Assembly (NCBI RefSeq): GCF_021018805.1
Contig: NC_086247.1
Span: forward strand, 141,480,102-141,544,101
Length of the DNA: 64,000 nucleotides
DNA from: Prinia subflava
Taxonomy: Eukaryota; Chordata; Aves; Passeriformes; Cisticolidae
Direction: 5' to 3'
Shown here: piece by piece, positions 35,117 through 48,914 of the stretch
Layout: every line of letters begins with the position of its first letter
How positions within the stretch are numbered: position 1 is the stretch's first letter
Program-made: the position numbers and the translations under genes
Notes under the pieces: model-generated
What the model was told of the DNA's origin: nothing
Databases searched by the model: none
The model's input: the letters and a program-made list of their open reading frames with translations, nothing else

Positions 35117-38100
35117 ATCTCAGGGTCTGAAGTTTAGTTTTGTGCTGTAGCACAGATAGACCCTGGTTTTAAATTAAGTGTGATTAATATCAGGGAATTA
35201 CAAGTAAAAATCTGATCTCACATTTCTGTCGACGAAGCTGAAAGCTGAGGAATCCAAGTGAAAGAAAAATGAGTGGTGTATGGTCATAATGTCTTATTTC
35301 AGGGATTAATTCTGGGAGGAAGGACAGGGTCCCACCACCTTAGCTAAGACTGCACACGGGAGTTTACTTTTTTATACCTTGAGGAGAAGAACCTTGTGTT
35401 TGCAGCTAGCACTGGCGATGTTTTAAGATGCACTTGAAGCTAAAACTGAGGAAATTCGCCTCTACCTGATTGAAGAAATGTACTCCCATGGGAGCACAGG
35501 ATTTCCGTCCAGGGTGAGAAGCATTGGCTGCCTCAGTATATGATCTTGTCTCCAGCCTATGGATATCTGGGAAGATGTGTCTTCATGCCTAGTGTCAAGA
35601 TGTACAGAATGAGAACTGCAAAATCAGGAAGGCTATTTCTTCTACAACTGGCTGTGCTAAGACTCCTGTTCTTTTAGCTATATAATAGTTCATTTTTGAC
35701 TGGAAATCAGTTGAGGGTTTTTTGAAAAGTGAAATAATCAGATTCCTGCTGTTTCCTTGTCTCAGTTTAGGGGAGAAAAACAAGTGAAAACTCTGTCTTT
35801 TTTTTACATTTATTCCCCTTTTTTTGTAGACATTTATAATGTAGAAATGGTAATTGGAGAATATGGCCATCTAGAAGAAAAAAACATTAATTAATGTCTT
35901 ATTATAAATAAGTGATCTTAAATATTGTCATTTTCATAGTCACACAAAGATAAATAGTGGTTTAGAATGACCACTATTTTTAATGCGTCACCCATTGCCT
36001 GATAGAAATGATCAGTAGCACAAAGAAAGCAGAAATCCTGTTTCCACTTCATACTTCTGTCTCTGCACTTCTGTACTTCTTTTTCATCTGAAGCTGTCAA
36101 ACCACTGCAGAGCTATTAAAGTTAAATGGAATAATCCATTTTCCAACAGCACAAGTGCAAAATTGACTGTTGATATACCCCATTAATTTAGTTCCCCAGG
36201 GCCTGATCCAAGTGTCCTTCAAGTCAAACAACACACAGCCACTGACTATTGGAAACTGGCTGACACCAGTAGCTGCATGCAAAACCAACACAGGAAATTT
36301 TGTTCTCTCTGTTCTGCATGCTCAGTGAGCCCTAATATGGATCCCCCATTTAAGGGACACTTTAACACAATATTCAGTTAGCCACTATTTTTCATTCCAT
36401 CGCAGAAAGTAATGGTATTTTCTCTCTTGATAAATAAGCAGACTCACATGTCTAGATGGTTTTCCAGAGAACTAAATACCTCTTCCATTATTTTATCTGC
36501 ATTTCTATCTAATGCTTCACAACTGTTCAAGTACAATAACTAGAGTAGTGCTCTTTCCAGACTTGTACTGAGTCTTCAAACAGCTAAGAAAGTGAAACAT
36601 GAAATCAAGATTTATGTGACCTGGATGGCATATGATCATTTTTTTAGATTAAAACAATCCAACCAAAACCCACAGTGTGCTTAATGGTTTCATATTCCCA
36701 GGCACACCACTGCTTTGTGGCACATATTTCTCTGACACTTCAGACTGTCCCAAAGCAAACATTGCATTAATCCTTAGATCCTTTGCTCATTCTCTTATCT
36801 GTTCATTGGAACTGAGACCTTTCTGTGCTCACACTAGAAGATTAGGAGCATAAATAATGCCATTGTGAAATCATTCTCATTTCTTTTTAAGAATTCTTGA
36901 TAATTCTAGAAAACCTTGAAAACGGTGACATTTGGTAGCTGACATTGAGAAGACAGCCTTGGGAAGCTGCCATGAAGAGAAGCATGTTTTGTCATCAGCA
37001 ATTTCTTACTTCCAGAATCTGAATTTTGGGTGTACAACACTATAGGAAGTTTCTGTCATTTCCTTATATTAATAAATAATTACATATTATTACAGTTTCA
37101 CTTTAGGACAAATTTGATGACTAAAGCTTGCATTCTGCAGCTATTAATGACCACTGAGGTCTCTTCTCTTTGGAAATTCATCAATAGGAAATTAAAAAAG
37201 CAGCTTTCTTAAAAGAAATTATATTTATTAGTAAGGAAAAAAACATGTAGGATTAGGTGCTCCTACAGCTCCTATTACCATAAAGTTAGAGGAATTTAAA
37301 GTCTTTAGTGTTTTCTGTGAAGTAATGAACTGTCCTTCCCAATTTTGCAGATGGGTGAAAAAAGCCAATTTAGAGACTTTTTTTTTGTTTCTGAGACATA
37401 AAAGAAGCCAACTGACTGCCTCAGGAAAATCTAACAGAACAGCTACTTGAATCCAGGTTTTCTAATGGTCTGGCCAGTGGGCTGTTCTTCCCATCCTGCA
37501 GTTGGAAAAGTTATTTTAAAACTGCAAATAAACCTTTTGGTGCCTCAGAATAGTTTCCTCTCAGCAACTTCTACCAGAAGCTTGTATTCTGGTGCCTCTC
37601 TCCATTATCCTAATTTCTCCCTGTGGCTTTGTAGACAACTCCCTCCACTTCTTTCATTCTACCCATTCTGCTTGGAATCTGGCCTCGTGCTCCCCAGCCT
37701 GCTTTTCAGTGCTGGGAAGAGGAAAGGACAGATCATTAGTGCTCAATGGTTTTCTCAGCAGGTAATCCTAGCCAGATAAATTAGTCCATATGTAAAGCCC
37801 TAGGTCAGAGGGTTTCACTTTGTGGACAGTGGGAGGGTCTGAGTTTCTGTGCAGTGAAGACAAGCCCTTAGAGAATGCCTCAGCACAGGCAGTGCTTTTG
37901 CTGGCAATTAGAGCCAATTTGGTATAAAATTATAGGTCTCATGTCTTTGAACGAGTATGCTGAAACAGTTATCTCTCCAACAATTTTGTGGTACAGACAT
38001 ACAATCACAACAAAGCCCTGTGAATCCATGAGAGATTTTCATGGGGAATCAGGGTTAGAAACATCCAGCCCCTGGCACTCCAATTAGGTATAGTTTGTTT

Positions 38101-41100
38101 TGCTGACTGCAGTCTTTAAAGCCTCCAGTTATCCTTCATAAATGGTAGAACCAGTAGACCATTAGGGTCACAGTGCTTCTGTGATGAGTGACCCTGTCTA
38201 GATTCTGGTGGTTTCATACCAGAGGGGATTGTCCTGCCTGCATGGGCCTGGTCATTTGGGTGTCACCACAGTGTCCCATGTGCTGCAGGAGAGTGGCTGA
38301 GGTGACACGATGAGAAGGGGAGATCTTCCTTCTCTGTCCTCCTTTCCATCTTGCGTGGTGTGAGGCCTTGATCCTATTTCTGTCCTTCTGAAGCCCTTAC
38401 TCATGATATATAATATTAAAAATTGCCTAGGAGACACTGTGGCATAGCTTGATCAAAGAAGGGTTAAAAGAAGTTAGAAGCATGGCGTTAGGCAAGCCTG
38501 AAATATCTGTCCAAAAAATCTGGATAAACACCTAGGTCAATTAGACCTCACTAAGCTTTCTCCTGCCAAAGCTGACTGGCAGCAGGTTTTTGGCTGGTTA
38601 ATTTAAAATCACATCACGTGTGGATACTCTATACTGCTTTTACAGGAGGGTAACCTTAGCCATAGTTTGACTCAAGTGTTATGTGTTGTGAATCTCTCCA
38701 ATAACTCAGTCTGACCACCACTATGGAACAACTTTTCAATCAGAGACTTTTGTTTTACATTCTGTATTAAGTTTACTTAATATAGATTACCAGATACTCC
38801 AGAGAGAGTCAGCTGCCATCACTGTTTAGTTTTTTCTCTGCAGAAATCAAATTAAACAACGTATCTAAATCCTTAAAGCAAAGTGGCAGTGTCTGTTCTG
38901 GCTCCATTTTCACTTGCACAGCACTTTTTGTTAGGAGAAGAAACCTCTTCATGCTTTCTCAGGAATTCACTAAAGATTAGTTTAGATTCACTAACAAGGG
39001 AGCCTGGTGGAAACTCCATAATGTTCCAATTTTCCAGTTCTTCACCACAGATGTATTTTCTACCTATGGCAATTACATGCATCAGGATAGATCATAAAAT
39101 GGTATTCACTAAATTTAATTTACAGTCTCTAGTATGGTTCCAAGTTAACTTTTGATTTTGATGGAAAAAGACATAGCCTTAAAACCATCAAGCTCTTAAA
39201 AAAAAAGCCAACTACTCTTTTTTAAAGCAAATTTATCTTCTCACTCTGAAATATGAATTGAATCTTTGTGGAGTCAGCCATGCCAGGATTTCAGTGGTGC
39301 ACTGAACTAAATACATTCTTTTTATACCTCATGAAAATGAGTTTAGCCACGTCTCATCCTAAACTTGTGCAGAATAACCAGATACATTTCACCAGATATA
39401 TCCAGATACAGTAGCTTCAGAAGAGGATTACTATACCTTCAGAATAAATCAGTTTTTATTGGCTCACATATTTAAAGGAACCCAAGATTTCTTGGCTGAT
39501 ATTAAATAAAGACTCTCTCAGAACATAATTATACTATACTGGACCCCATCAACTGCATGTCCATGGGCACACTTTTCCCTGGGCCTCCTAAAAACTGCTT
39601 CCTGCAGTGTCTTTTTAAGATACAAAGAATTGTAATATTAGTAAATTATATTCTGGGAACTTATTTACCTTAATTCTTACATGAGAATTCTGGTTGTTTT
39701 TGGGTTTTTTTAATTAATCCATGGATATAAGGGTGGACCTCTGTCAAATTTGTCACTGTAGAGCATCCTGAATAGTGGTAAAAAATATGGTAATTATGTA
39801 AGATCAATGTTTCGAATGCATGAATACACTTTAATTGGTTTTCAAGTGATCAGCATGGAAGACTGGTGGGCTTTTACACATACCCTGGCAAAAGAGTGAG
39901 TTTGGAGATTTCAGCAGCAGCTGGAAAGAGCAGCAGCATGTGCTCAGCCAGCTCTGGAGCCAAAAAGCAAGTTTTCTGTGCAGCGGAGTCTAAAAACCTT
40001 TGGTTTAAATACCCTTAGTGACCTCTGCCAAATGAGTGAGTAAACTCAATCAAGCTAGGTGATGGCAGATTTTGCACCCTAGAATGCACCGTGATCTCCC
40101 TGAGTTTTGGCAAATAACTGGATTAACATTTTGTTCAGCAAATGGTAGAAATAAGTGAGTTCAGTGGAACCATGAAGGCTCTGGTACCTGTGATAATTGC
40201 CTTTGGCTTTTAGGGACAGTCACCTACCAGTCATATTCTGTGGCAAATAAAACATTCTCAATCATTCTCAATTAGCCAGCACATAGGTAGTCTATGCCAT
40301 CAGACATAAATTTATCTCTTAGATAGTCAGGAAAGCCACAGAGTGCATTATGAAGGGGACTAAAAATACCTTAAGTTGTTGGCTGTTGCTTCTGTGAGGC
40401 AGAAAGCCAACCTTAGGTGTCTGCCTTTGATGCAAAACTGATCTGTGACTTTTCCAAACTGTTTGGAAAGCGAAGAAAAACAAAGTAGTTATTTCACTTT
40501 CTAAAAATACAGATATCTAATTAATGTTTTTTCAATAGTGAACTAAATTTGGATTTTGGAAGGAAAGGATATGTTTGAAAACATGATGTACCCATTTGTG
40601 TTAGATCTCCAGTGGGTTTATGTATGTGCTTACCTACAGAGTTCAGCTGAGTGGCATAGACTTTGTAAGAACCTTCAATTTTAAACCAGCAGCAAAAACC
40701 TGCCTGCTCTCTAAATTTATAAATTATTGACACAGACTCAGTGAGACTGCAGCAGCTAATTGGCCCCTCTGGTCAATTCTCAGTGGTCCTGAGAAGTTCA
40801 CTGGTTTCAGATAAAGGTTTTTTGCTGAGCTGTAGGCTGAAATATTCCCAGAGTTTCAACAAAGTTCCTGCTCTTTGTTTGCTTTTTAAATAGCATATAT
40901 CAAGGCCAAGTCTTGGGAAGGAACAATGAGGTCAAGATATGTCCTTGGTAAGGAAAAATGTGAGATTTAGAACTGGTCTCTAACATGGATTTAGTCTTGA
41001 AAGACTGTATCTTAAAAAGCAGAAGTGGATTTTCAGCATTTGTGGTTGTAGATCTAGGAATTTATCTATGAAGTTAAGAGTGTACATATTTAGAATTATC

Positions 41101-42149
41101 CAACTGTGTCTTTTTTTTTTATATTTCTGTATCAAATACTAATATCACACTATTATGGTTCTTAAAGAATTTATGATGATCTCTCTTTTAAATACAGGGA
41201 TAAAGTTTCTTTGCCATCAAGACTTTAAGTTTAGTTTGGAGAACATTTCAGAAAAAACAATTCAAATTGACCAAATATTTCCTCACATAAAGCAACTTAA
41301 AGATAAAATTATGAACAGAGTCTTTCACTTTTAAAAGGGAGGTGTAAAATTTTGCTTTCTGTTACCAGGGAAACCTATAGGTTATATATAGGTGTGCTAT
41401 TTTCACAAAATCAGCAAGTCACCTCAGTTCTGCATTGCGTATGTGGGAAGAACTAAACACCGCTAAATGGGATCCACAGAGGTGACACACTAAGGAGGTA
41501 CTGGTTCTAAGTACAGAGAAAAGTGGGAAAGCTTGAACCTAGCACCCTGGAAAGGGTCAGGGTTTTGTTACTGGGCCACCTTCACCTTCTTGAGAGTCAA
41601 GTGGATGAGTTGCCTCTAGGAGTCACCTTAGCAGCTTAATCTCAGCTCATCACTTTTAAAGCTGAAGATTGTTAGAGACTGTCTCCCACTGAAGACACAG
41701 ATTGCTGCAGAAAGACTGGAAGAAGTATGATTTCTATAATAACTTTTAATAACTTTCCTAGAAGTTACTCTATAGTTCTTCAAATTGAAAACATACAGTC
41801 ATTGCAAGAAAATATTAAAATCTGTTTCGAAGAAGAATAAAGAAACATATATTCATGCACTAGGAAAAGTTTGCTCAGTTTAGAAAGTCTAGCCTCTTAT
41901 TAGAAGTTATGAACAGTTATAAATATTTCAGAAGCCAAATATTAGACATTCTCAGAAGACCCTGGTCAACCAATTCCATATTTACTATTTATAGTCTTCC
42001 TTTGACATCAGTGGGACTATGCACAGCTGTAAGCAGATACACTAGTGAATGCACTGGCATAGGAGAGACTTAAAATGAATGAAGAACATAATAGCTGCTT
42101 TATGAGAGGAGAAGCAAAATAATGAAAATAAGGATTAATATATGGCTTG

Positions 42150-42165
42150 ATTATTATATAATAAT
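42150..42165. repeat. 16-bp AT-only perfect palindrome
   Basis: ATTATTATATAATAAT is its own reverse complement. In AT-rich DNA this may be chance. Confidence 0.8.
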
Positions 42166-44043
42166 GAAATTATTAATCAAAAAAGGCCTATTTTATCCAA
42201 TTTAACAGGATTTTGGTAGTGTATATGTTATTCTCAAGGCTGCAGTTTTGGTGATATGGATATTCCCAGTCCTTTTCTGTCACTAAGCAATATGTTGTCC
42301 AGGCTTGGAGTGTTGGGTTGTCTCTTCTGTAAGGACATGCTTCTCAAGTGGCTTGGCAGAATCATAGACACTTCTGTATTCCTGACATGTGGTTCTTCCT
42401 TCTTATTCATACTGTACCAACATTTCCCCAGGAATGTCAGGTCTAAAGGCCAGGCCAGAAGAAGGGAATCCTCGAGGAGAAACTGCATGTGGTAGTTTCA
42501 TTGATGTCATGGCATGCAATGAGCCAAAACAACGAGAGCTCTTACATAGCAACATTATGGAAACTGGGTTTTCTTTTTATTTTGGAGCTGGCAGATAAGA
42601 TATAAAGCTAATAGCACAAACATTTTTATTAAACAAAGAACTATCTCTTTTAAGCAATGAGCTATTAGCTTCTCGTATCCTGACCATATGCCAAATTGGG
42701 TTAAATGCATTCTGCCAGCCTAAATCCCTCTGGCAGTTTCAGGTGCTCCAGTTACTCTTTTTACTCTTTGCTTCTCCTTCTGGGGCCTGAGTCTACCACT
42801 GAATGTGCATGTTTCCACTGACTTGTGTCCAAGGGCAGATTTTGGCTGCTGGAAATGGTTGCATACTGTAGTGCTACTGGCCCTGAACTGATTTCTTCCA
42901 TCCAAGGGGTAGCTGCATTCCACTGAAATGATGATCCTTTTATTCATACAGGGTGTTTGGAAAAGGAATAGGAAGAGAAATAGAGAGCAAAGAATAATAG
43001 AGGTTTGAATTATGAAGCCTGCAGAGAACATTTGACTGTAATAGGGTCCTACTGACCTTTCTAAAATTGAGAGGCTGTGGTGCTTTTACAAACTGCTGAC
43101 ATTTGCAGTCTTCAGAATTTGGACAGTCATAACCCACAATTACGGGCATACTAAGGACCTCCTTATGAAGACAAATTCTTGATGAGACACAGATGTTTCT
43201 CAGGACCATACCCATGAAAAAAAAAAATCCATGCAACTGAATTTGAGTTCTTCAAGGCATCTTTAGGGTTTTTGGTGTTTCTAATGAAAGTGCTGTGAGG
43301 CTACAGACAGCACAAATGAGACAGTAAGCTTATTAACCTTGCATAGCATGCTTATAACATATTTTGCTGTTTCCCCACTAACATGTGTTTTCTCATATGT
43401 TTTTAAAGGGGAAGAATATTCTTGCACATTAGGTTATATATATTTTAATGAAGCTGAGGGCCTGCCTTTCCTCTCATGGCTGCTGTAGAAAGTCAGTAAT
43501 CCTAAAACAACACAAAGTTTTGTAGTATAAACCCAGACTAAGCATAGATGGGTTTGATGTGATATAAAAACAAATAGAAGCTGAGAATGTAATGATTTGT
43601 TACTAGGAAGCTGAATAATGGGAGGGGATTAGATAGCAGGTGGGTGTAGGTGCAGGCAGTGTGAGAGTGCTGTAGCACCATCTGTTCATGCTGTTCTCTC
43701 ACCATGAGCTGGGTGTTTCTGTTGCAGACCTCTACACATCTGGCTGTGCTGCTGGGGCTGCTGGGGCTGCAGCCTCCCCTCCTTAGGAGGGGAAAGTGTG
43801 AGCTTTGTCTTGGAACCTTTTCGCTCTCTTTCTTCATAGGTTCCTTACTCCCATCTCTGACCTTCAAACTCTGCCCATGCACTAAAACACATGAACAATT
43901 CATGCAAAACCTGTGCCTGCTAAGGAGAGTAGACTGGACAAGAGCAAAGACAAGCATAGACCATGCTTTATTTTTATTAAAACCATGTGGGGATTAATCC
44001 ATGACATGACGTAATGGTCCATCTTCTGTTTGCAGTTGACCCT

Positions 44044-44072
44044 GTTGATAGATATCACAGATATCTATCAAC
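44044..44072. repeat. Perfect 13-bp-arm hairpin
   Basis: Arms GTTGATAGATATC (44044-44056) and GATATCTATCAAC (44060-44072) pair perfectly across a 3-nt loop (ACA). A further partial copy of the unit, ATCAATAGATATCAATAT, follows at about 44073-44090, so three related GATATC-centred words lie in a row. No flanking target duplication or transposon end was seen. Confidence 0.93.
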
Positions 44073-47000
44073 ATCAATAGATATCAATATACCAGAGTAA
44101 CTGTCAGGGGCTGAGACTTCAGTGGGCTGGATGCTGCAGAGCCAAACAGCAGAGGCATTCCTTGTCTTAGATGATATTCTCCTGGGAATCAATTATTTTC
44201 TTTCTCCTTAATACTCTAAATATTTGGGTTTTTTTAATTGTAACAACAATAACAACAATGTATGTCATTAAGAAGTTTAAATCTTTGCATCATTCAAAAA
44301 TTCTTGTAATTTCCTTCTTTAGAAATACACAAGTTACGGAGGCTGAGGCACCTTTATTTCTTCCAAACCTTCACTATTTCCTTAGCAATGGCACTCAGCT
44401 TGTCTCCTGATCTCCATGCAGTTTCCTGTAAAGAGGATATATTACCATAACCTTTGAAATGTAGTGGAAACCAGGAGTTTATTTCCAGACCTGGATCCAA
44501 AGTAAAGTCTTATTTAGGAGCTAAAAAATGTTTCAGTGTTGAAACATTTCTTTGATAGCTAGGAAAAGCTTTTCCATACTTTTGTGATTTAAGAATACCC
44601 TCTTGTCTCCAATTTGGCCATTCTATAAACAGCATTGCCTCTTAGTGACATCTGCTGGAAGAGAAAGCATTGAAATATGTTCAGGTTTTCTCCATGCCTG
44701 CTACCTGCCAGCATTTTAGCTCCTAAGGGAAAAAAACAACTCTGTATTTCAGAGCAATACCTGGCCAGTTCTGCTTTTAACTTTTCCTTATCCCACACGA
44801 CAACTGGTCTTCACCTTCTTGTCCTGACATAGAGGGAATGACCCATATGCCAACATGACAAGGATCCAGAAAGTTATAAAAGCTCCATTGTAAGGCTAAA
44901 TCCTTAACAGGGATTAGAGCAGTTTGCACGAAGGAAAAGAGAGGAAGTGCATTAGAGCAGGAAGTCATTAAAATAATGAATCACTTGGCAGAATCCAGTT
45001 TTTTTCTATAGGGTTTATACATTTTTTTGCAAGCAGATTTACATTTTCAAGATTGTCAATTTAAGCTGCATCCTCCATGTAGCTTTTCTTCTGCTACTTC
45101 TCGCCAAGAAAACCAGCTGGAGGGGTTTAGTAATGAACTAAGATGGGAATATTTTTCTCTTTTTTATTCCTGAGACTGTTATGGTGTGCATCTCCATACT
45201 ACTTAGTTTTGCTTCTTGTTGTAGCTATAACTCTATCATTGCATGTTTTGATAGAGCTTTTATTTATTGTAGACTAGAATATGCATATTACTATATAAGC
45301 TAGACAGAATTGTTTCATAAGTATATCTGGACATATGTGACTAAAATTGTGAAGTCAAAAAAAGACGAAATTTTTTTCAAAGATTATAATTGGTCTATAT
45401 TTTCATGGAAAGAGCATATTAGATCTCTGTGTAAATAAGTGAGAAGACAGAGTTTTACTAGAGGAAGTCAAGAACTTCATCTCCAGAAATAACAAGTCAT
45501 CATTGTTTTCTCCCCTGCTTTGTCAGGTTTTGTTTAGGACAAATGCCAGTTTAGAGGAGATATCCAGATCTCTAACTCTTTGCTGGCTAATGTTAGGTAA
45601 GGTAACTCCTCAATGACTACAAGAACTAACAGCTTATAGCATATATACAGTTTATCAGGAAAGGCAATATTTGGAAGTGAAAGAACTATCTTTTTACTAG
45701 AATGTTTTCTATATCTGGGAAAAATGAACCAACTTTTGAATATGCAGTCTTTCCTTAAGTCTGAAGTACAAAAAAATCCTCAGAATGATCTCTTTGCATT
45801 TGCTTCCTAGAGCATCTCCTGCTCTTTATATATGGATGCTAAACTTGGAACTCATCACCTTTTGGAAGTGAAAGCCAATACTTGAAACCTCCTGCTTGTT
45901 GTCATCTCACCTGGAAAGATGCATTCTGTGGTTTTTATGCTCTATTTTTTTTAACAGCTGCAGTTCTGATCTGAATAACTCATAGTTTGTTCACAAATAA
46001 AACATTTTTATGCTTTAGTAGTCCAGTCCATCAGTGGTGTAATCCTCTAGACTGCAGTGCCATTGTGTTAAGTTGATTACATCCCAGGTACTTTGTCTGC
46101 AAGTTGAAAAAGTAAAACGTCACCATCTCATTTGGATAATTCGCACTGTTATTATAGGATATTTAACCCCCAGAAGAGGAAGTAATTGGATTTCAGTTAT
46201 ATACACATCATAACAAATGAAATGTGTAACTAAACAGATGCATTTTTTTTGACAATATAATTTGAACCCTTTTATACAGTCTCCTGACCTTTAGTCCAAA
46301 ACCAAATTCTCTCCCTCTGATTTCCAGTATTCAACTGTTATTGAACACTCCTACTGTCAAATCTTTATGCTGTTGAACTGTATGGGGTTACTTTGCCCTG
46401 AGATAGCAAAGGCTGAAAGAAGACTCCCAGGATTTTCTTCTTGGTTCTGGGAGAGAAATAAATACCTGCAGAGTGTGATTCAGACCATTGCAATGCAGGC
46501 GAGTGCAAGCAGTGAAGTGACACACCTCTGGATGTGCCCAGGCTGCGTGGGGAGTCTAAGGGGATTAAAGTTAGACACTTAAAATTAGGTGAGAGGATCT
46601 TCCCAGTGTTCTCTCATAGGAGCTGGCCCTTTCAGTATCAAACAGACAATAGACTCACAGTCATTGTATTGCAGATTCCAGTTTGTGAATGCAATGTATT
46701 TTTACCCCAGGGCACGGCTATTCTGTAATTAAGTAATTTGAACAGCTTGGGTTTTAGTTGCCAAATACATACCCCAGACCTCAAACAAAGTTTTGTAGTT
46801 TATGCTGAAGTCCACTTCCCACATTTTGTTCCTCTCAATATACAAGCTACTGAGGTTTCACTGACACCTGAATGCAGAGCAGACATATGTAAAGGCAATG
46901 CTGTGTATCACTAAATGCCTGCTGTGTGCATCAGCAGCACAAAGTCTGCTGTAAACCCCTCCATGGGAGACTTGCCCAAGTCCTTTTTGCAGCTCTTGTA

Positions 47001-48769
47001 ATCTGAAAAGATAAAAATATTCAGAAATTAGTGTAAAAGAAGGCTAAATGATGGTATTACTTTTTTATTACTTTTCATTATATGTATTTTAATGTAAATC
47101 TTAGTCAATCTCTTTTCATTTTCTCTTTCTGAGGCATTGGGAACTCAGGTAATATTCTACTGCTTTAGTTTTGTTATTGAAAGTGACTATTAAGCATGAA
47201 GTGTATCTGCTATACACAAACCAAATGCAGTGCATATTTTTTTTTCTTTACAGTATTGCAATTCAAATATAATTTTTTGCTTGGAAAATGTCCGGTTGCC
47301 CTCTCAGGGTTATTTTTCTTTGACTTTAAAATAAAAGATTATTAGTTGCTTTTATTCTTTCAAAGATTGATGTTACAGTTATTGATAATTTCTCACCTTA
47401 CTGATTAATTCCCCTTGAAATAACTGATATGTTTTCATGTTGACTACAGCACTGTGCTGACTGCTCTAAATGCCTTGAACTCCTTCTTCAATCACAGCTG
47501 AATTAATTTACCACACACGAGGTCCAGAAGGTAGGCACTAGGATTGTACAAACTGAAGACTTCCATATTTTCATGTTCAAGCTTTCCCTGGTTTTCAGTT
47601 TGGACATTGCTTTTCTATAGGAAAGTCAGCAACTTGGTATTCTTGGCAGGAAGCCATGCAAGTCCATTTTGTGCAGGTGACAGAGAATTTGTAGAGGGAT
47701 ATAATTCTCAAAGTATTGTCTGGCACACTGAGCAAGGCATTAAAATCAGCATGCATCTCTCTTTTTTGGAAAAAGTGTTTCCTTGTTTTTTTCCCCTGAT
47801 CTTTTGAAATATTAAAACATGTCTTTTGTAGGATTTTAAATACTTGCACTTCCTTTGAAACTTAGCTTTCTTCTTTTACATCTTCACTATCAAGGCAAAC
47901 ACTGAAGATCTCCCTGGATATCACTAATGTAATTATTAGAGTTTCAAGAAAGTGCCTTACAATTCATGTAAGTGAGGTGTAGCTCTGTGTCTATTGAAAT
48001 TCAGGTAATAGTTCTCATTCGTTCAATAGAAGGAGGATCAAACTTTACAGTTGTGGTAACTGTGGAATCTGAAGAGCATTTGCTTTTTTCTAAACTATTT
48101 TCTAAAGCTCCAAGAGCAGTTCAGTGGCAATACTTGAACAACAATGAAATTTGCAGATTATGATATAAAAGGTATATTTTACCACAGATGATTTTGCTCA
48201 GTTTACATCCTTCTCTCTCACCAATATAATTTAGAGTTTCTTATGAAACAGGAAACAAAAATGATAAGGCACATCCACATTTTCATTTGCTTGGTTTTAT
48301 CGAGTTTTGGATGAGAGCCAAAGCTCAGAAGTGAGGAAAAATACCTGGCTGGCATTTTACTAAACAATATAACCTCCTCTTTCAGCTTCAAAAGAACTAC
48401 AGGATTTTGTTTCCTTTGTTTTTCTTAATATCTCCTATTAAAGGGGACAATATCAAAGACAGGAAATGTGACTTTCTACAAGAATAGATGATTTTTGGTC
48501 CTCCATTTCCTACAGATACATGTAGAAATTTTTCTCAATTACTCTCTCCTGGCAAACCTGTTTTCTTACTTTTCTCTTTGCATTGTAGTCCAGCACGTGT
48601 GTTGTTTTCTTAGGCTGACCAAAACCTCCCCTTTCTTTCTGTTTCACTAATTTTAAAACTACCTTTGTGAAGTCAGTGCTGAAGAGGCACCCATAGGATG
48701 CATTAGTAATTAAATAAAAATTAGTTGCAACAAGTGAGTAATAAAGTTTAAGGTTTAATGTTTTGCATT

Positions 48770-48914
48770 AAAAAAAAAAAAACAAACACCAAACAAAATA
48801 CCCCAAACCAACCAACCAAAAAAGAAAAAAAAAAAAAAAAAAAAAAAACCAACAAAAAACCCAAACAACCACCACTACCAAAACCCACCAAAAAACAAAA
48901 CAAAACAAAACAAA
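48770..48914. repeat. A/C-rich low-complexity tract
   Basis: About 145 bp almost free of T. An A-run is followed by CAAA/CCAAACC words, then a 25-base A-run broken by one G, then AACCACCACTACC and AAAACAAAAC units. It gives spurious Lys/Thr/Pro frames on + and Phe/Gly/Leu frames on -. It could be a decayed A-rich simple sequence. No retroposon body is visible. Confidence 0.88.

Larger units (their letters stand above)
35117..48769. other. Unique AT-rich noncoding DNA
   Basis: No gene, CR1 or other named repeat was recognised over this 13.6-kb stretch. Open frames reach 139 codons (43538-43957 minus) but have no recognisable domain, conserved motif or splice context. Local structures noted are the palindrome at 42150-42165 and the hairpin at 44044-44072. 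Confidence 0.65.

Noticed and set aside
43538..43997. Overlapping frames of 139 (minus) and 97 (plus) codons
   Set aside because: No recognisable domain. The leucine-rich plus peptide comes from a CTG-rich local stretch near 43740.
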